Numbered from the stretch's first letter, positions 17,465 through 26,873 are shown. The stretch is DNA of 64,000 nucleotides from Kluyvera intermedia (GCF_021440345.1 NZ_JAKCNS010000047.1:1-64000); one strand, 5' to 3'. Notes: generated by a model from the letters alone, not told the origin. Numbers and translations: made by a program.

Positions 17465-18454
17465 ATGAGCGTGATTGGAATAGAAAAGCTGGAATTTGGC
17501 GTCGATAACCTGACGCATTGCGCCAAATTTATGCATGATTTTGGCCTGACCGGCGATGCCAGCGGCCAGCGTTTTACAACCTTAAGCGGCGCGAGCGTTG
17601 AGCTGAACGCTACCGATTGTCCCGATCTTCCGCCGGCTTTTGAGGCCGGGAATACCCTGCGCCGAATGACATGGGCAGTGGCAGACTCACAAAGTCTTGA
17701 AGCGCTAAGACCGAAACTGGCGGTTCAGCCGGGCTTTCGCGAAGTGGACGGCGCGCTGGAGTGTCTCGACCCGAACGGCATGACGCTGCGGGTGCAGGTT
17801 AGCCAGCAGGTGCCGGTTGAACTCAACGTTGAGCCGATTAATCAGTGGGGCGACGTGCGCCGCATCGATACCCCAAGTCCGGTTTACCAACGCGCCCAGC
17901 CGATTAACGTCGGTCACGTGGTGTTCTTTGTTGAAGAGCTGGCGGCGGTGGAGAAATTCTATCGCGACGTGCTCGGTTTCCAGGTCTCTGACCGCTACAT
18001 CAACCGCGCGGTGTTCCTGCGCTGCGGCGCACGCGGCGGCCATCACAACCTGTTTTTACTCCAGTTGCCTAATCGGAAACGTGGGCTGAACCATGTGGCG
18101 TTCACCGTGCGTGATATACATGAGGTGATTGGCGGCGGTATCGCCATGAACAAGCACGACTGGAGCACGTTTATCGGTCCTGGCCGCCATCCTGTCTCCT
18201 CGGCCTATTTCTGGTACGTCAACAGCCCAACCGGCGGCGCGTTTGAGTACTACACCAACGATGACTACCTGACGGAAAACTGGCAGCCGCGCGAGCTGGA
18301 GCACTCTTTGGTGTCGTTTACCGAATGGGCGGTGAAGGCGGGATTGATCATGATACTCGTCGCCAGCAGCAGAAGTCGGAGGCGGTATGACGGTGCGCAT
18401 TGTCATTATTGGCGGCGGTCAGGCGGGCGGCTGGGCAGCAAAAACGCTGCGTGA
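17465..18454 (+). CDS. Type I extradiol ring-cleavage dioxygenase (VOC family), probable 3'-end frameshift
   Basis: The protein has two glyoxalase/VOC modules, as in 2,3-dihydroxybiphenyl dioxygenases. The C-terminal module keeps the iron ligands H151 (NVGHVVFF), H210 (LNHVAF) and E261 (GGAFEYY), so it should cleave a catechol next to a hydroxyl. The start at 17465 was chosen over 17450 because GAGG precedes it. As written, the frame runs on for about 36 basic residues into the reductase gene. Adding one base near 18345 would give an end reading HDTRRQQQKSEAV and stopping at 18388-18390 in an ATGA overlap with the next gene, giving about 308 residues. A one-base deletion is therefore likely. 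It lies beyond the active site. Confidence 0.82.
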   Translation: MSVIGIEKLEFGVDNLTHCAKFMHDFGLTGDASGQRFTTLSGASVELNATDCPDLPPAFEAGNTLRRMTWAVADSQSLEALRPKLAVQPGFREVDGALECLDPNGMTLRVQVSQQVPVELNVEPINQWGDVRRIDTPSPVYQRAQPINVGHVVFFVEELAAVEKFYRDVLGFQVSDRYINRAVFLRCGARGGHHNLFLLQLPNRKRGLNHVAFTVRDIHEVIGGGIAMNKHDWSTFIGPGRHPVSSAYFWYVNSPTGGAFEYYTNDDYLTENWQPRELEHSLVSFTEWAVKAGLIMILVASSRSRRRYDGAHCHYWRRSGGRLGSKNAA

Positions 18455-19574
18455 TGAAGGCTTTAGCGGCGAAATCTGCGTGGTGGCGGAAGAGGCGTGG
18501 GATTTTTACGAACGCCCTCCGTTGTCGAAAGCCTCCCTGTTGGAGCCCGATGCCGCGCTGCCGCGTCTGTTCAGCGAAGAGGTGCAGCAGAATCTGAATC
18601 TGCGCTGGTATCGCCCGCAGCGCGCTGAGGTGATTGATCGCGTGGCAAAAACGGTACGCCTGAGCAACGGCGAATCTCTGGCCTACGACCAGCTGCTGAT
18701 CGCGACCGGCGGCCGCGCACGCCTGCCGGGCGCATCGTGGGCTAATCACCCGCAGGTCTATACCTTACGCCACTGGCAGGATGCGCAGCGTCTGAAACAG
18801 CGGCTGGCGCAAAGCCAACGGCTGGCCATTATTGGCGGCGGTTGGATTGGGCTGGAAATTGCCGCCTCGGCGCGCAAGTGCGGCGTGGCGGTGACGTTAT
18901 TCGAGCAGCAGCCGGCGCTGTGCATGCGCTCGGTCAGCCGCGATGTTTCAGCGCATTTAGCGCTGATGCATCGCCAGCAGGGCGTAGATATTCGCACCGG
19001 CTGCGGTGGGCTGGAGCTGGGGGACGATAATGGTCGCCCGGTGATTCAATGCGACGGCAAACGCGAAACCTTCGACGCGGTAGTGGTGGGGATCGGCGTC
19101 GATCTCAACCTCGAACTGGCGCGCAATGCCGGGCTGAACATCGCGCAGGGGATCGTGGTGGATGCGCAGGGGCGTACTTCTGATCCGGCTATCTTCGCCG
19201 CCGGTGACGTGGCTCAGCATCATCACTATGGCCTGTGTATTCAGTCGTGGGCCTTTGCGCAAAACCAGGCGGTGGCAACGGCCAAAGCGATGCTCGACCC
19301 GCAGGCCGCAGGCTATGACGAAGCGCCGTGGCTGTGGTCGGATCAATATCAATACAACATTCAGATCCTCGGGATCCCATCCCGGGGGAGTGAAACCATC
19401 GTTCGCGATAATGCCCTTTATTTCTCGCTGGATGATAACGGACGGCTCACGCAGCTGGTGGCGTTTAACGATGCGCGCACCGTCAAGCTGGCAAAACGCT
19501 GGATGGCGGCGGGACGAGATTTGTCGGATGTACCGCTCGCTGACCCGACCTTTTCACTGATGTCATTACGCTAA
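18387..19574 (+). CDS. NAD(P)H:ferredoxin reductase of the Rieske oxygenase system
   Basis: The 395-residue flavoprotein has an N-terminal FAD-binding GGGQAGG motif, an inner NAD-binding motif IIGGGWIGLE, and the second FAD motif AAGDVA, in the order typical of BphA4/HcaD-type ferredoxin reductases. A C-terminal domain follows. It would take electrons from NADH and pass them to the Rieske ferredoxin encoded at 14165, completing a three-component oxygenase. If the ferredoxin is truly broken, another ferredoxin would have to substitute. Confidence 0.88.
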   Translation: MTVRIVIIGGGQAGGWAAKTLRDEGFSGEICVVAEEAWDFYERPPLSKASLLEPDAALPRLFSEEVQQNLNLRWYRPQRAEVIDRVAKTVRLSNGESLAYDQLLIATGGRARLPGASWANHPQVYTLRHWQDAQRLKQRLAQSQRLAIIGGGWIGLEIAASARKCGVAVTLFEQQPALCMRSVSRDVSAHLALMHRQQGVDIRTGCGGLELGDDNGRPVIQCDGKRETFDAVVVGIGVDLNLELARNAGLNIAQGIVVDAQGRTSDPAIFAAGDVAQHHHYGLCIQSWAFAQNQAVATAKAMLDPQAAGYDEAPWLWSDQYQYNIQILGIPSRGSETIVRDNALYFSLDDNGRLTQLVAFNDARTVKLAKRWMAAGRDLSDVPLADPTFSLMSLR

Positions 19575-19600
19575 AACACGCGCACCCTCAGGGGGGATAA

Positions 19601-20857
19601 ATGACCACATTAGAGACGAACACCGCGCCGGTTGAGGCGAGCGGTGAGGGCATCCGTACGCCTGAAAAAGCCGTTCGCTGGGCCATTCCGCTGTCGCTGT
19701 TGGCCTGCGTACTGTTGGCCTTTTTCGACAAAATCAGCATTGCCGCGCTGTTTTCCGACGGCCATTTTCAGCAGGCGATGGGCATTGATTTCGACACCAC
19801 GCGCCTTGGTATTCTGATGAGCGCCTTTTTGTTGAGCTACGGCTTTTCCTCCGTTTTTTTAAGCGGACTCGGTGACAAGATTGCGCCGCTGCGCCTGCTG
19901 ACCGGCATGATGGCGGTGTGGTGCGTGCTGATGGTGGCGATGGGCTTTACCCATAACTACACGCTGATGATTGTGCTGCGCATTTTACTCGGCATTGCCG
20001 AAGGGCCGCTGTTCCCGCTGGCGTTTGCCATCGTTCGCCACAACTTCCCGCAGCACCTGCAGGCGCGGGCTACCATGCTGTGGCTGCTCGGTACGCCGGT
20101 GGGCGCGGCGATTGGTTTCCCGCTTTCTCTCTGGCTGCTCAACACCTTTGGCTGGCAGAGCACCTTCTTCGTGATGGCCATGCTCACCGTGCCGGTGCTG
20201 ATTTTTGTGCGTATCGGTCTGCGCGGCATTCGTCTGGAGACGAAAACCGCGACAACCCAGACCTCGCAAGACGAACGGCGGGCGGCGCGCCGCGAGCTGT
20301 TCGTCAGCCCGCACTTCTGGATTATCTGCATCTTTAATATCACCTTCCTGACCTATCTGTGGGGCATCAACGGCTGGCTGCCGGGCTATCTGATTAAGGG
20401 CAAAGGTATCCACCTCGAACACGCGGGCTGGCTCTCGTCGATGCCGTTTATCGCCATGCTGGCGGGGGAAGTGATTGGCGCATGGCTGTCGGACCGGGTC
20501 GATAAACGCGCCGCCGCCTGCTTTATCTCGATGGCGGGCGCCGGTGTTGGGCTGGCGGTGGTGATGCATCTCGATACCCCGCTGGCGATTATCGCCGCGA
20601 TGAGCTTTAGCACCTTTATGTGGGGAACCGGTGCGCCCAACATTTTTGCCCTGCTAGCCAAAGCGACGCATCCACGGGTGAGCGCCACGGCGGGGGGGAT
20701 TTTCAACGGGCTGGGAAACTTTGCTGGGGCGTTGTCGCCAGCGGTAATGGGCGCGCTTATCGCGTTCACTCACAGCATGGATTCCGGATTGATTTTTCTG
20801 GCGGTGATGGCGGCGGTGGGCTGCTTCCTGTTACTGCCGCTGCTAAGACGTTATTGA
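19601..20857 (+). CDS. MFS transporter (ACS-like) within the catabolic operon
   Basis: The 418-residue protein has about twelve membrane helices after a 28-residue polar N-terminus. FFDKISIAALF, RILLGIAEGPLFP and LWGINGWLPGYL are characteristic of the anion:cation symporter branch, which carries organic anions such as aromatic acids and sugar acids. It lies 26 bases behind the reductase gene, and GGGGG precedes the ATG. It probably imports the pathway substrate or exports a by-product. It is a distant relative of the divergent carrier at 12536. Confidence 0.85.
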   Translation: MTTLETNTAPVEASGEGIRTPEKAVRWAIPLSLLACVLLAFFDKISIAALFSDGHFQQAMGIDFDTTRLGILMSAFLLSYGFSSVFLSGLGDKIAPLRLLTGMMAVWCVLMVAMGFTHNYTLMIVLRILLGIAEGPLFPLAFAIVRHNFPQHLQARATMLWLLGTPVGAAIGFPLSLWLLNTFGWQSTFFVMAMLTVPVLIFVRIGLRGIRLETKTATTQTSQDERRAARRELFVSPHFWIICIFNITFLTYLWGINGWLPGYLIKGKGIHLEHAGWLSSMPFIAMLAGEVIGAWLSDRVDKRAAACFISMAGAGVGLAVVMHLDTPLAIIAAMSFSTFMWGTGAPNIFALLAKATHPRVSATAGGIFNGLGNFAGALSPAVMGALIAFTHSMDSGLIFLAVMAAVGCFLLLPLLRRY

Positions 20858-20867
20858 GGAGAGTGTC

Positions 20868-21398
20868 ATGACTGATTCAACTGTAACCGCAAAACCGGGC
20901 ATTAAACCTGACCATCTGACCATGGAAGAGTGGGTCGAATCGCGTATCGCGCGTTTCGAAGGGCGCAAATACGACTGGAATGCGTTGAAGTTCCAGGCCG
21001 ACTACGACCCGAAATATCGCCGCGCGCAGATGCGCTATATCGGCACCGGGGCGACCGGCGTGGCGAGCGATACCAACACCGTTCCCGCCGAACATTTCAC
21101 CTTTTCGACGATGGTGCTGCCGTCGAAGTGTGAAGGGCCACTGCATCTGCATGATGATGTTGAAGAGGTGTTCTTCATGCTCAAAGGGCAGATCACGCTG
21201 ATGATCCAGGACGGCGGCCAGTACACCGAAACCGTGCTGCACGAACGTGACCTGATTTCTGTTCCGCCGGGAATCTACCGCGGGCTGTTTAACCACGGCG
21301 AAGAAGAAGCGCTGATGTGCGTCATGCTCGGCACGCAGAAGCCGCATATTCCGACCTATCCGGCGGATCACCCGCTGTCCAAAGTGAAGCGGAGCTAA
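20868..21398 (+). CDS. Cupin domain protein
   Basis: The 176-residue protein holds a single cupin barrel. The first metal motif is PLHLHDDVEEVFFMLKG (H93, H95, E99 or E100), and PPG with a following His region supplies the second. An N-terminal extension of about 50 residues includes MEEWVESRIARFEG. Cupins in catabolic operons act as dioxygenases, isomerases or decarboxylases, or sense small molecules. Which applies here is unknown. It sits ten bases behind the MFS gene and six before the hydrolase. Confidence 0.78.
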   Translation: MTDSTVTAKPGIKPDHLTMEEWVESRIARFEGRKYDWNALKFQADYDPKYRRAQMRYIGTGATGVASDTNTVPAEHFTFSTMVLPSKCEGPLHLHDDVEEVFFMLKGQITLMIQDGGQYTETVLHERDLISVPPGIYRGLFNHGEEEALMCVMLGTQKPHIPTYPADHPLSKVKRS

Positions 21399-21404
21399 GG
21401 GGGC

Positions 21405-22178
21405 ATGATGACGGGTTTTCGTGAGCAGGGAACCGGTATCCCGCTGATGCTGCTGCACGGTATTAGCTCCGGAGCCGCCTCGTGGCATAAGCAGATGGCG
21501 CTCCCCGGTTTTCGCGTCCTGGCGTGGGATATGCCGGGTTATGGCGAAAGCCCGATGTTAGCCGCGACGCGTGCCAATGCCGGTGATTACGCCGATGCAT
21601 TGGCGGCGTTACTCGACAAAGCCGGCGTGACGCAAACGGTGCTGGTGGGCCATTCGCTCGGTGCGCTGGTGGCCTGCGCCTTTGCAGCGAAGTACCCGCA
21701 GCGCGTGCTGCACATGGTGCTGGCCGATGCGGCGCAGGGCTACGGTCAAAGCTCGCCGGAGCAGCGTGAAAACGTGTGGCGCAGCCGCGAGCAGCAAATC
21801 GCGTTAGGCGGCGAAATCCTGGCGCAGACCCGCGCGGCGAAGCTGCTGCGCCCTGGTGCGCGCGAAGCGGATATCGCCACCGTGGCCGCCGGGATGCGCA
21901 AGCTGCGTTCCGAGGGCTATCTGGCGGCGTCGTGGATGCTGGCGCACGACGACATTCACGGCTGGCTGAAATCTTATGCCGGGGCGTTTGAGGTGTGGTG
22001 CGGCGAGCAGGATGCCATTACCCAACCGGAGCTGGTACACGGGCTGGCGCTGCGATACGCCATGCCGTACACCGCGATACCGCAGGCCGGGCACGCCAGC
22101 TATCTCGATAACCACGAGTTTTTCAATCAACAGCTTTTACGGATTAAAGAAGAGGTGCGCGATGAATGCACAAATTGA
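21405..22178 (+). CDS. Alpha/beta hydrolase, possible meta-cleavage product hydrolase
   Basis: The 257-residue protein has the alpha/beta-hydrolase fold. The nucleophile elbow is GHSLGAL (S84), and the acid and base are D203 (GEQDAI) and H230 (AGHASY). The oxyanion segment is LLHGISSGAASW. In operons with an extradiol dioxygenase such enzymes usually break a C-C bond in the ring-opened product, but an ester or lactone hydrolase is possible. Its last 17 bases overlap the start of the next gene. Confidence 0.83.
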   Translation: MMTGFREQGTGIPLMLLHGISSGAASWHKQMALPGFRVLAWDMPGYGESPMLAATRANAGDYADALAALLDKAGVTQTVLVGHSLGALVACAFAAKYPQRVLHMVLADAAQGYGQSSPEQRENVWRSREQQIALGGEILAQTRAAKLLRPGAREADIATVAAGMRKLRSEGYLAASWMLAHDDIHGWLKSYAGAFEVWCGEQDAITQPELVHGLALRYAMPYTAIPQAGHASYLDNHEFFNQQLLRIKEEVRDECTN

Positions 22179-22956
22179 TGGGCGCGTAGCGGTAGTCACC
22201 GGAGGGTCTTCAGGCATCGGGTTTGAAACGCTGCGCCTGCTGCTGGGAGAGGGGGCAAAAGTCGCCTTCTGCGGCCGCGATCCCGACCGGCTCGCCAGCG
22301 CGCACGCGACCTTACAAAACGAATACCCCGCAGGCGAGATTTTCTCTCGCTGCTGCGACGTGCTTAAAAGTGAAGAGGTGCAGGCGTTTGCCGACGCGGT
22401 GAACGCGCGCTTTGGTGCCGCCGACATGCTTATCAATAACGCCGGACAGGGCTACGTGGCGCATTTTGCCGATACCCCACGCGAAGCATGGCTGCATGAA
22501 GCGGAGCTCAAACTGTTTGGCGTTATTAACCCGGTGCAGGCGTTTTTGCCACAGCTGGAGCAGTCGGATATCGCGTCGATTACCTGCGTGAACTCACTGC
22601 TGGCGCTGCAGCCGGAAGAGCACATGATTGCCACGTCGGCGGCTCGCGCGGCGCTGTTGAATATGACCCTGACGCTGTCAAAAGAGCTGGTGGATAAAGG
22701 GGTTCGCGTGAACTCCATTCTGCTGGGGATGGTTGAGTCTGGTCAGTGGCGACGTCGCTTTGAGAACCGCAGTGATAAAAGCCAGGGCTGGACGGAGTGG
22801 ACGGCGGAAATCGCTCGTAAGCGCGGTATTCCAATGGCGCGCCTTGGCAAACCGCAGGAACCGGCGCAGGCGCTGTTATTCCTCGCCTCTCCGCTGGCCT
22901 CGTTTACCACCGGTGCAGCGCTGGATGTCTCCGGCGGTTTCTGCCGTCACCTTTAA
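22162..22956 (+). CDS. Atypical SDR family protein lacking the YxxxK catalytic pair
   Basis: The 264-residue protein has the SDR cofactor motif TGGSSGIG at residues 13-20 and NNAG at 92-95. The catalytic serine position is kept (S145). The expected Tyr and Lys are Thr158 and Arg162 (ATSAAR), so the usual proton relay is missing. It may use another residue, bind without classical redox catalysis, or act on a substrate that supplies the acid. The start at 22162 follows GAGGTGCGCG and overlaps the hydrolase end. The frame upstream is only hydrolase shadow. Confidence 0.8.
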   Translation: MNAQIDGRVAVVTGGSSGIGFETLRLLLGEGAKVAFCGRDPDRLASAHATLQNEYPAGEIFSRCCDVLKSEEVQAFADAVNARFGAADMLINNAGQGYVAHFADTPREAWLHEAELKLFGVINPVQAFLPQLEQSDIASITCVNSLLALQPEEHMIATSAARAALLNMTLTLSKELVDKGVRVNSILLGMVESGQWRRRFENRSDKSQGWTEWTAEIARKRGIPMARLGKPQEPAQALLFLASPLASFTTGAALDVSGGFCRHL

Positions 22957-22965
22957 GGACGCGTC

Positions 22966-23736
22966 ATGAAAAAGATCATGTTAATTGGCTACGGTGCCAT
23001 GGCGCAGGCGGTGATTGAACGCCTGCCGCCGCAGGTGGCGATTGGCTGGATTGTGGCGCGCGAACCGCATCATGCGGCTATTCACGCCCAGTTTGGCACT
23101 ACGGTGGAAGCGCTGAGTTCACCGCTGGAATGCCTCGACGCGCCGGATTTGGTGCTGGAATGTGCCAGCCAGCAGGCGGTGGCGCAATACGGTGAAGCAG
23201 TGCTGGCGCGCGGCTGGCATCTGGCGGTGATTTCCACCGGTGCGCTGGCCGATAGCGCGCTGGAGCAACGTTTGCAGAATGCCGGGGGCCAGTTAACTCT
23301 GCTGTCCGGCGCGGTGGCGGGGATTGACGGTCTGGCGGCGGCGAAAGAGGGTGGCCTGGAACACGTGACCTATCAGTCGCGTAAAAGCCCGGCCAGCTGG
23401 CGCGGCAGCTACGCCGAGCAGCTTATCGACCTCAATACGGTTTCTGAGGCGCAGGTGTTTTTTGAGGGCAGCGCCCGCGAGGCGGCCAGACTGTTTCCGG
23501 CCAATGCCAACGTGGCGGCGACCGTAGCGCTTGGCGGCGTCGGCATGGACGAAACCCGGGTGCAGCTGATGGTCGACCCGGCCACTCAACGTAATACCCA
23601 CACCATTCACGTCAAAGGGTTGTTTGGCGAATTCCATCTGGAACTCAGCGGGTTGCCGCTGGCGAGCAACCCTAAAACCTCCACCCTGGCAGCATTAAGC
23701 GCGGTTCGCGCCTGCCGTGAACTGGCGCTGCGCTAA
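22966..23736 (+). CDS. Aspartate dehydrogenase-like NAD(P)-dependent enzyme (NadX family)
   Basis: The 256-residue protein starts MKKIMLIGYGAMAQ, a dinucleotide-binding fold. It contains the family segments STGALAD, SGAVAGIDGLAAAKEGGL and NANVAATVALGGVG, followed by a C-terminal catalytic domain ending LASNPKTSTLAALSAVRA. Bacterial L-aspartate dehydrogenases of this family interconvert aspartate and oxaloacetate plus ammonia. Within this operon it more likely acts on a pathway amino or imino acid, or recycles ammonia. That is inference. It lies nine bases from each neighbour. Confidence 0.83.
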   Translation: MKKIMLIGYGAMAQAVIERLPPQVAIGWIVAREPHHAAIHAQFGTTVEALSSPLECLDAPDLVLECASQQAVAQYGEAVLARGWHLAVISTGALADSALEQRLQNAGGQLTLLSGAVAGIDGLAAAKEGGLEHVTYQSRKSPASWRGSYAEQLIDLNTVSEAQVFFEGSAREAARLFPANANVAATVALGGVGMDETRVQLMVDPATQRNTHTIHVKGLFGEFHLELSGLPLASNPKTSTLAALSAVRACRELALR

Positions 23737-23745
23737 GAGGTTGTT

Positions 23746-25215
23746 ATGGAAACATTATCGATTTTTATTGGCGGCAGATGGCGTCTCGGCGGTGGAGAGG
23801 CGATGCGCAGCTATTTCCCGGCCGACGGCTCCGTCAACGCTACGCTGAATGCGGCAAGCCTTGAGGATTTGCAGGAAGCGGTTGAGTGTGCAGAGCGCGC
23901 GTGGCGTGACCCGCAGTGGCGTAATACGCTGCCGCACCAGCGGGCGAAGTTGCTGCATAAGGTAGCGGACGCTATTGAATCGCGCGTTGATGAGCTGGCG
24001 CGGATGCAAAGCCGTGACAACGGCAAACCGCTGGCGGAAGCGCGCGGGCTGGTGATGAGCGCAGCGGGTACCGCGCGCTATTTTGCCGCTGCCTGCGAAT
24101 AACTGGAAGGCGAGCTGCCGACCCCGCGTCAGCAGGATTTACTGACGTTGAGCCGCTATGAGCCGCTGGGCGTGGTGGCAGCCATTACGCCGTGGAACTC
24201 ACCTATCGCCAGCGAGATGCAAAAAGTCGCCCCGGCGATTGCCGCCGGTAACGCGGTGATCTTAAAACCCGCCGAAGCCACGCCGCTGATGGCGCTGGAG
24301 CTGGCGCGTATTTTTGAGCAAGCCGGGCTTCCTGCGGGCCTGCTGAGCGTGCTGCCGGGCAAAGGCTCGGTGATTGGCGATGCGCTGGCGCGCCACCCTT
24401 TGGTGCGAAAAATCTCCTTTACCGGCGGCACAACCACTGGACGCCATCTGGCGCACGTGGCGGCGGAAAAACTGATCCCTACCTCTCTCGAACTGGGCGG
24501 GAAATCACCGACCATCGTGCTGGAAGATGCCGATATTGAACTGGCCGCACGCGGGATCTGCTACGGCATTTTTAGCTCTGCCGGGCAGGCCTGCATTGCC
24601 GGATCGCGCCTGTTCATTCACGAGCAGGTTTATGCACCGCTGATGGCTCGCCTGCTGGAGTTAACCCGCGGTTTACGCGTCGGCCATCCGTTTAGCGCCG
24701 ATACCCATCTGGGGCCGCTTATCAATGAAAAGCATCGTCAGAGCGTGTTGGAGTATGTCGAGCTGGCGAAGCGCGAAGGCGGGCGAGTGCTGTGCGGCGG
24801 TGAGGTTCCGGCCGACCCGGCGCTGGCGGCGGGCAGCTTCTTTATGCCGACCATTATTGAGGGGCTGAATAATCAGGCCCGCGTCTGTCAGGAAGAGATC
24901 TTCGGACCGGTGGTGATTGCCATACCGTTTAGCAACGAAGCGGCGCTCATTACCCAAGCCAACGATTCTATCTACGGCCTGGCCGCCGGTATCTGGACGC
25001 GCGATACCGGGCGGGCGCTGCGCTTAAGCGACGCGCTGGAAGTCGGCACGGTGTGGATCAACACCTACAAAGTCTTTTCGATTTCGACCCCGTTTGGGGG
25101 CTTTAAAGAGAGCGGTCTGGGCCGCGAAAAGGGCATACAGGGCTTAAAAGCCTGGATGCAGCAAAAGAGCATTTATCTGGCGACGGGTAATGGCGTCAAC
25201 CACTGGTGCGACTAA
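23746..25215 (+). pseudogene. Aldehyde dehydrogenase interrupted by an in-frame stop
   Basis: Reading through one TAA at 24100-24102 gives a 489-residue NAD(P)-dependent aldehyde dehydrogenase. The N-terminal part starts METLSIFIGGRW and reaches the codon-119 stop after AAACE. The same frame continues LEGELPTPRQ and ends at 25215 with the cofactor and catalytic motifs PWNSPIA, FTGGTTTG, LELGGKSP (Glu) and GQACIAGSR (Cys). A single base change from CAA or GAA would explain the stop. A shorter product could start at an internal TTG, but it would lack the N-terminal part. Its role would be oxidation of a semialdehyde from ring cleavage. Confidence 0.88.
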
Positions 25216-25228
25216 GAAAGGGTGAGCA

Positions 25229-26869
25229 ATGAGCGAAATGATTACCGTCGGCGACGCTATCGCCAGAACGCTGGAGCAGTATCACGTTGAAGCCATTTAT
25301 GGCGTCATCTCTATTCATAACCTGCCGATTGCCGATGCGGTCGGCCAGCGTGGCAACATCCGCTTTGTGCCGGCGCGCGGCGAAGCGGGCTCGGTCACCA
25401 TGGCGGATGCCCATGGCCGTTTTTCTGGCCTTGGCGTGGCGCTGACCAGCACCGGTGCCGGGGCGGGCAACGCGGTGGGTGCGCTGGTGGAAGCGATGAA
25501 TGCCTGCACGCCGCTGCTGCATTTGACCGGCCAGGTGGAAAAAGCGTGGCTGGATGCGGATACCGGTTTTATCCACGAAACCCGCGATCAGCTGACCTTC
25601 CTCAAGGCCAGCTCGAAGCGCGCCTATCGCATCAGCAATGCCAATCAGGCTATCGCCATTTTGCACAAGGCGATTCAGGAGGCACAAACGCCGCCGTGTG
25701 GCCCGGTGTCGGTCGAAATCCCGATTGATATTCAAGGGGCGAAGATCCCGCTGTCGCTGGTGACCGCGCCGGTCAAAGCGCGCGGCGTTGAGAGTGTGGA
25801 CAGCAACGTGGTGGACGCACTGTGGGCGCAGCTCAAGCAGGCGAAACTGCCTTTGCTGTGGCTGGGCGGTGGTGCGCTCGGTTGCGCTGATGCGGTGAAA
25901 AAGCTGGCGGATGCCGGGATGACCGTTATCTCCAGTACTCACGCGCGCGGCGTGTTGCCGGATAGTCACCGCGCGAGCCTGCGGGCGTTCCACAACTCGC
26001 CGTCGGTTGAAGCGGTGATGTCGGGCTGTGATTTTACGCTGGTCGCCGGATCACGGCTGCGCAGCAATGAAACGCGCTCGTGGACGCTGGAACTGCCGCA
26101 TCCGCGCGTGCAAATTGATATCGACCCGGCGGCGGCCAGCCGCAACTATTTGATGGATAACACGCTGATTGCCGACTGCTCGTCGCTGCTGACGGCGCTG
26201 GCGGACAGAGTGCAGGGGCGCGAGTGGGGCAACGCGCAGTGGGATGCGCTGGTGCGCGGCGCGGTGGTGAAAGCCGAAGAGGGGCTGCGTGAGCAGTGCG
26301 GCGAGTATGCCAAACTCAACGATGCCATCGCCCAGGCGCTGCCGGAGGATGGCCTGTTGGTTCGCGATATTACCGTTTCCGGCAGCCTGTGGGGCAGCCG
26401 TCTGTTCCGCGCTAACGGCCCACTCATGAATATTCATTCGTTAGCCGGGGCGATTGGCATGGGGCTGCCGATGGCAATCGGCACCGCAATTGCCAATCCC
26501 CAGCGCAAGGTTGTTGGGCTGGTTGGTGACGGTGGTCTGAGTCTGAATCTCGGCGAGCTGGCGACGCTGGCGCAGGAGAAGGCCAACGTGACGTTGCTTA
26601 TCATGAACGATGGCGGCTACGGCGTGATGCGCGGCATTCAGGATAAGTATTTCGGCGGGCGCCAGTACTTTAATGAGCTGCATACACCTGACTTTACTCT
26701 GCTGGCGCAGGCGATTGGTCTGCAGGCGTGGAGCGTGGATCGGGCGGAGGATTTCACTGCGGTGATGACCGAAGCGCTCGCCATGCCGGGCCCATCGGTG
26801 GTTGAAGTCAAAATGGGGCAGATTGGCGCGCTGAAGTTTGCCGGGCCGCCGCAGAAGACGCTGTACTAA
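25229..26869 (+). CDS. Thiamine diphosphate-dependent enzyme (acetolactate synthase/benzoylformate decarboxylase type)
   Basis: The 546-residue protein has the three-domain layout of ThDP enzymes. The N-terminal PYR domain carries the activating Glu in ARGEAGSV (E52). A central domain follows, and the C-terminal PP domain has the GDG...N metal motif (GLVGDGGLSLN to IMNDGGYG). Family members decarboxylate 2-oxo acids or ligate aldehydes. In this operon it could process a 2-oxo acid released by ring cleavage. It is the last operon gene, followed by a hairpin at 26882-26909. Confidence 0.85.
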   Translation: MSEMITVGDAIARTLEQYHVEAIYGVISIHNLPIADAVGQRGNIRFVPARGEAGSVTMADAHGRFSGLGVALTSTGAGAGNAVGALVEAMNACTPLLHLTGQVEKAWLDADTGFIHETRDQLTFLKASSKRAYRISNANQAIAILHKAIQEAQTPPCGPVSVEIPIDIQGAKIPLSLVTAPVKARGVESVDSNVVDALWAQLKQAKLPLLWLGGGALGCADAVKKLADAGMTVISSTHARGVLPDSHRASLRAFHNSPSVEAVMSGCDFTLVAGSRLRSNETRSWTLELPHPRVQIDIDPAAASRNYLMDNTLIADCSSLLTALADRVQGREWGNAQWDALVRGAVVKAEEGLREQCGEYAKLNDAIAQALPEDGLLVRDITVSGSLWGSRLFRANGPLMNIHSLAGAIGMGLPMAIGTAIANPQRKVVGLVGDGGLSLNLGELATLAQEKANVTLLIMNDGGYGVMRGIQDKYFGGRQYFNELHTPDFTLLAQAIGLQAWSVDRAEDFTAVMTEALAMPGPSVVEVKMGQIGALKFAGPPQKTLY

Positions 26870-26873
26870 GGCT

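Noticed and set aside
25196..25993. Open frame of 265 codons opposite the ThDP enzyme gene
   Set aside because: The composition (Arg/His/Gln-rich) is that of an antisense shadow. The sense gene has clear cofactor motifs.
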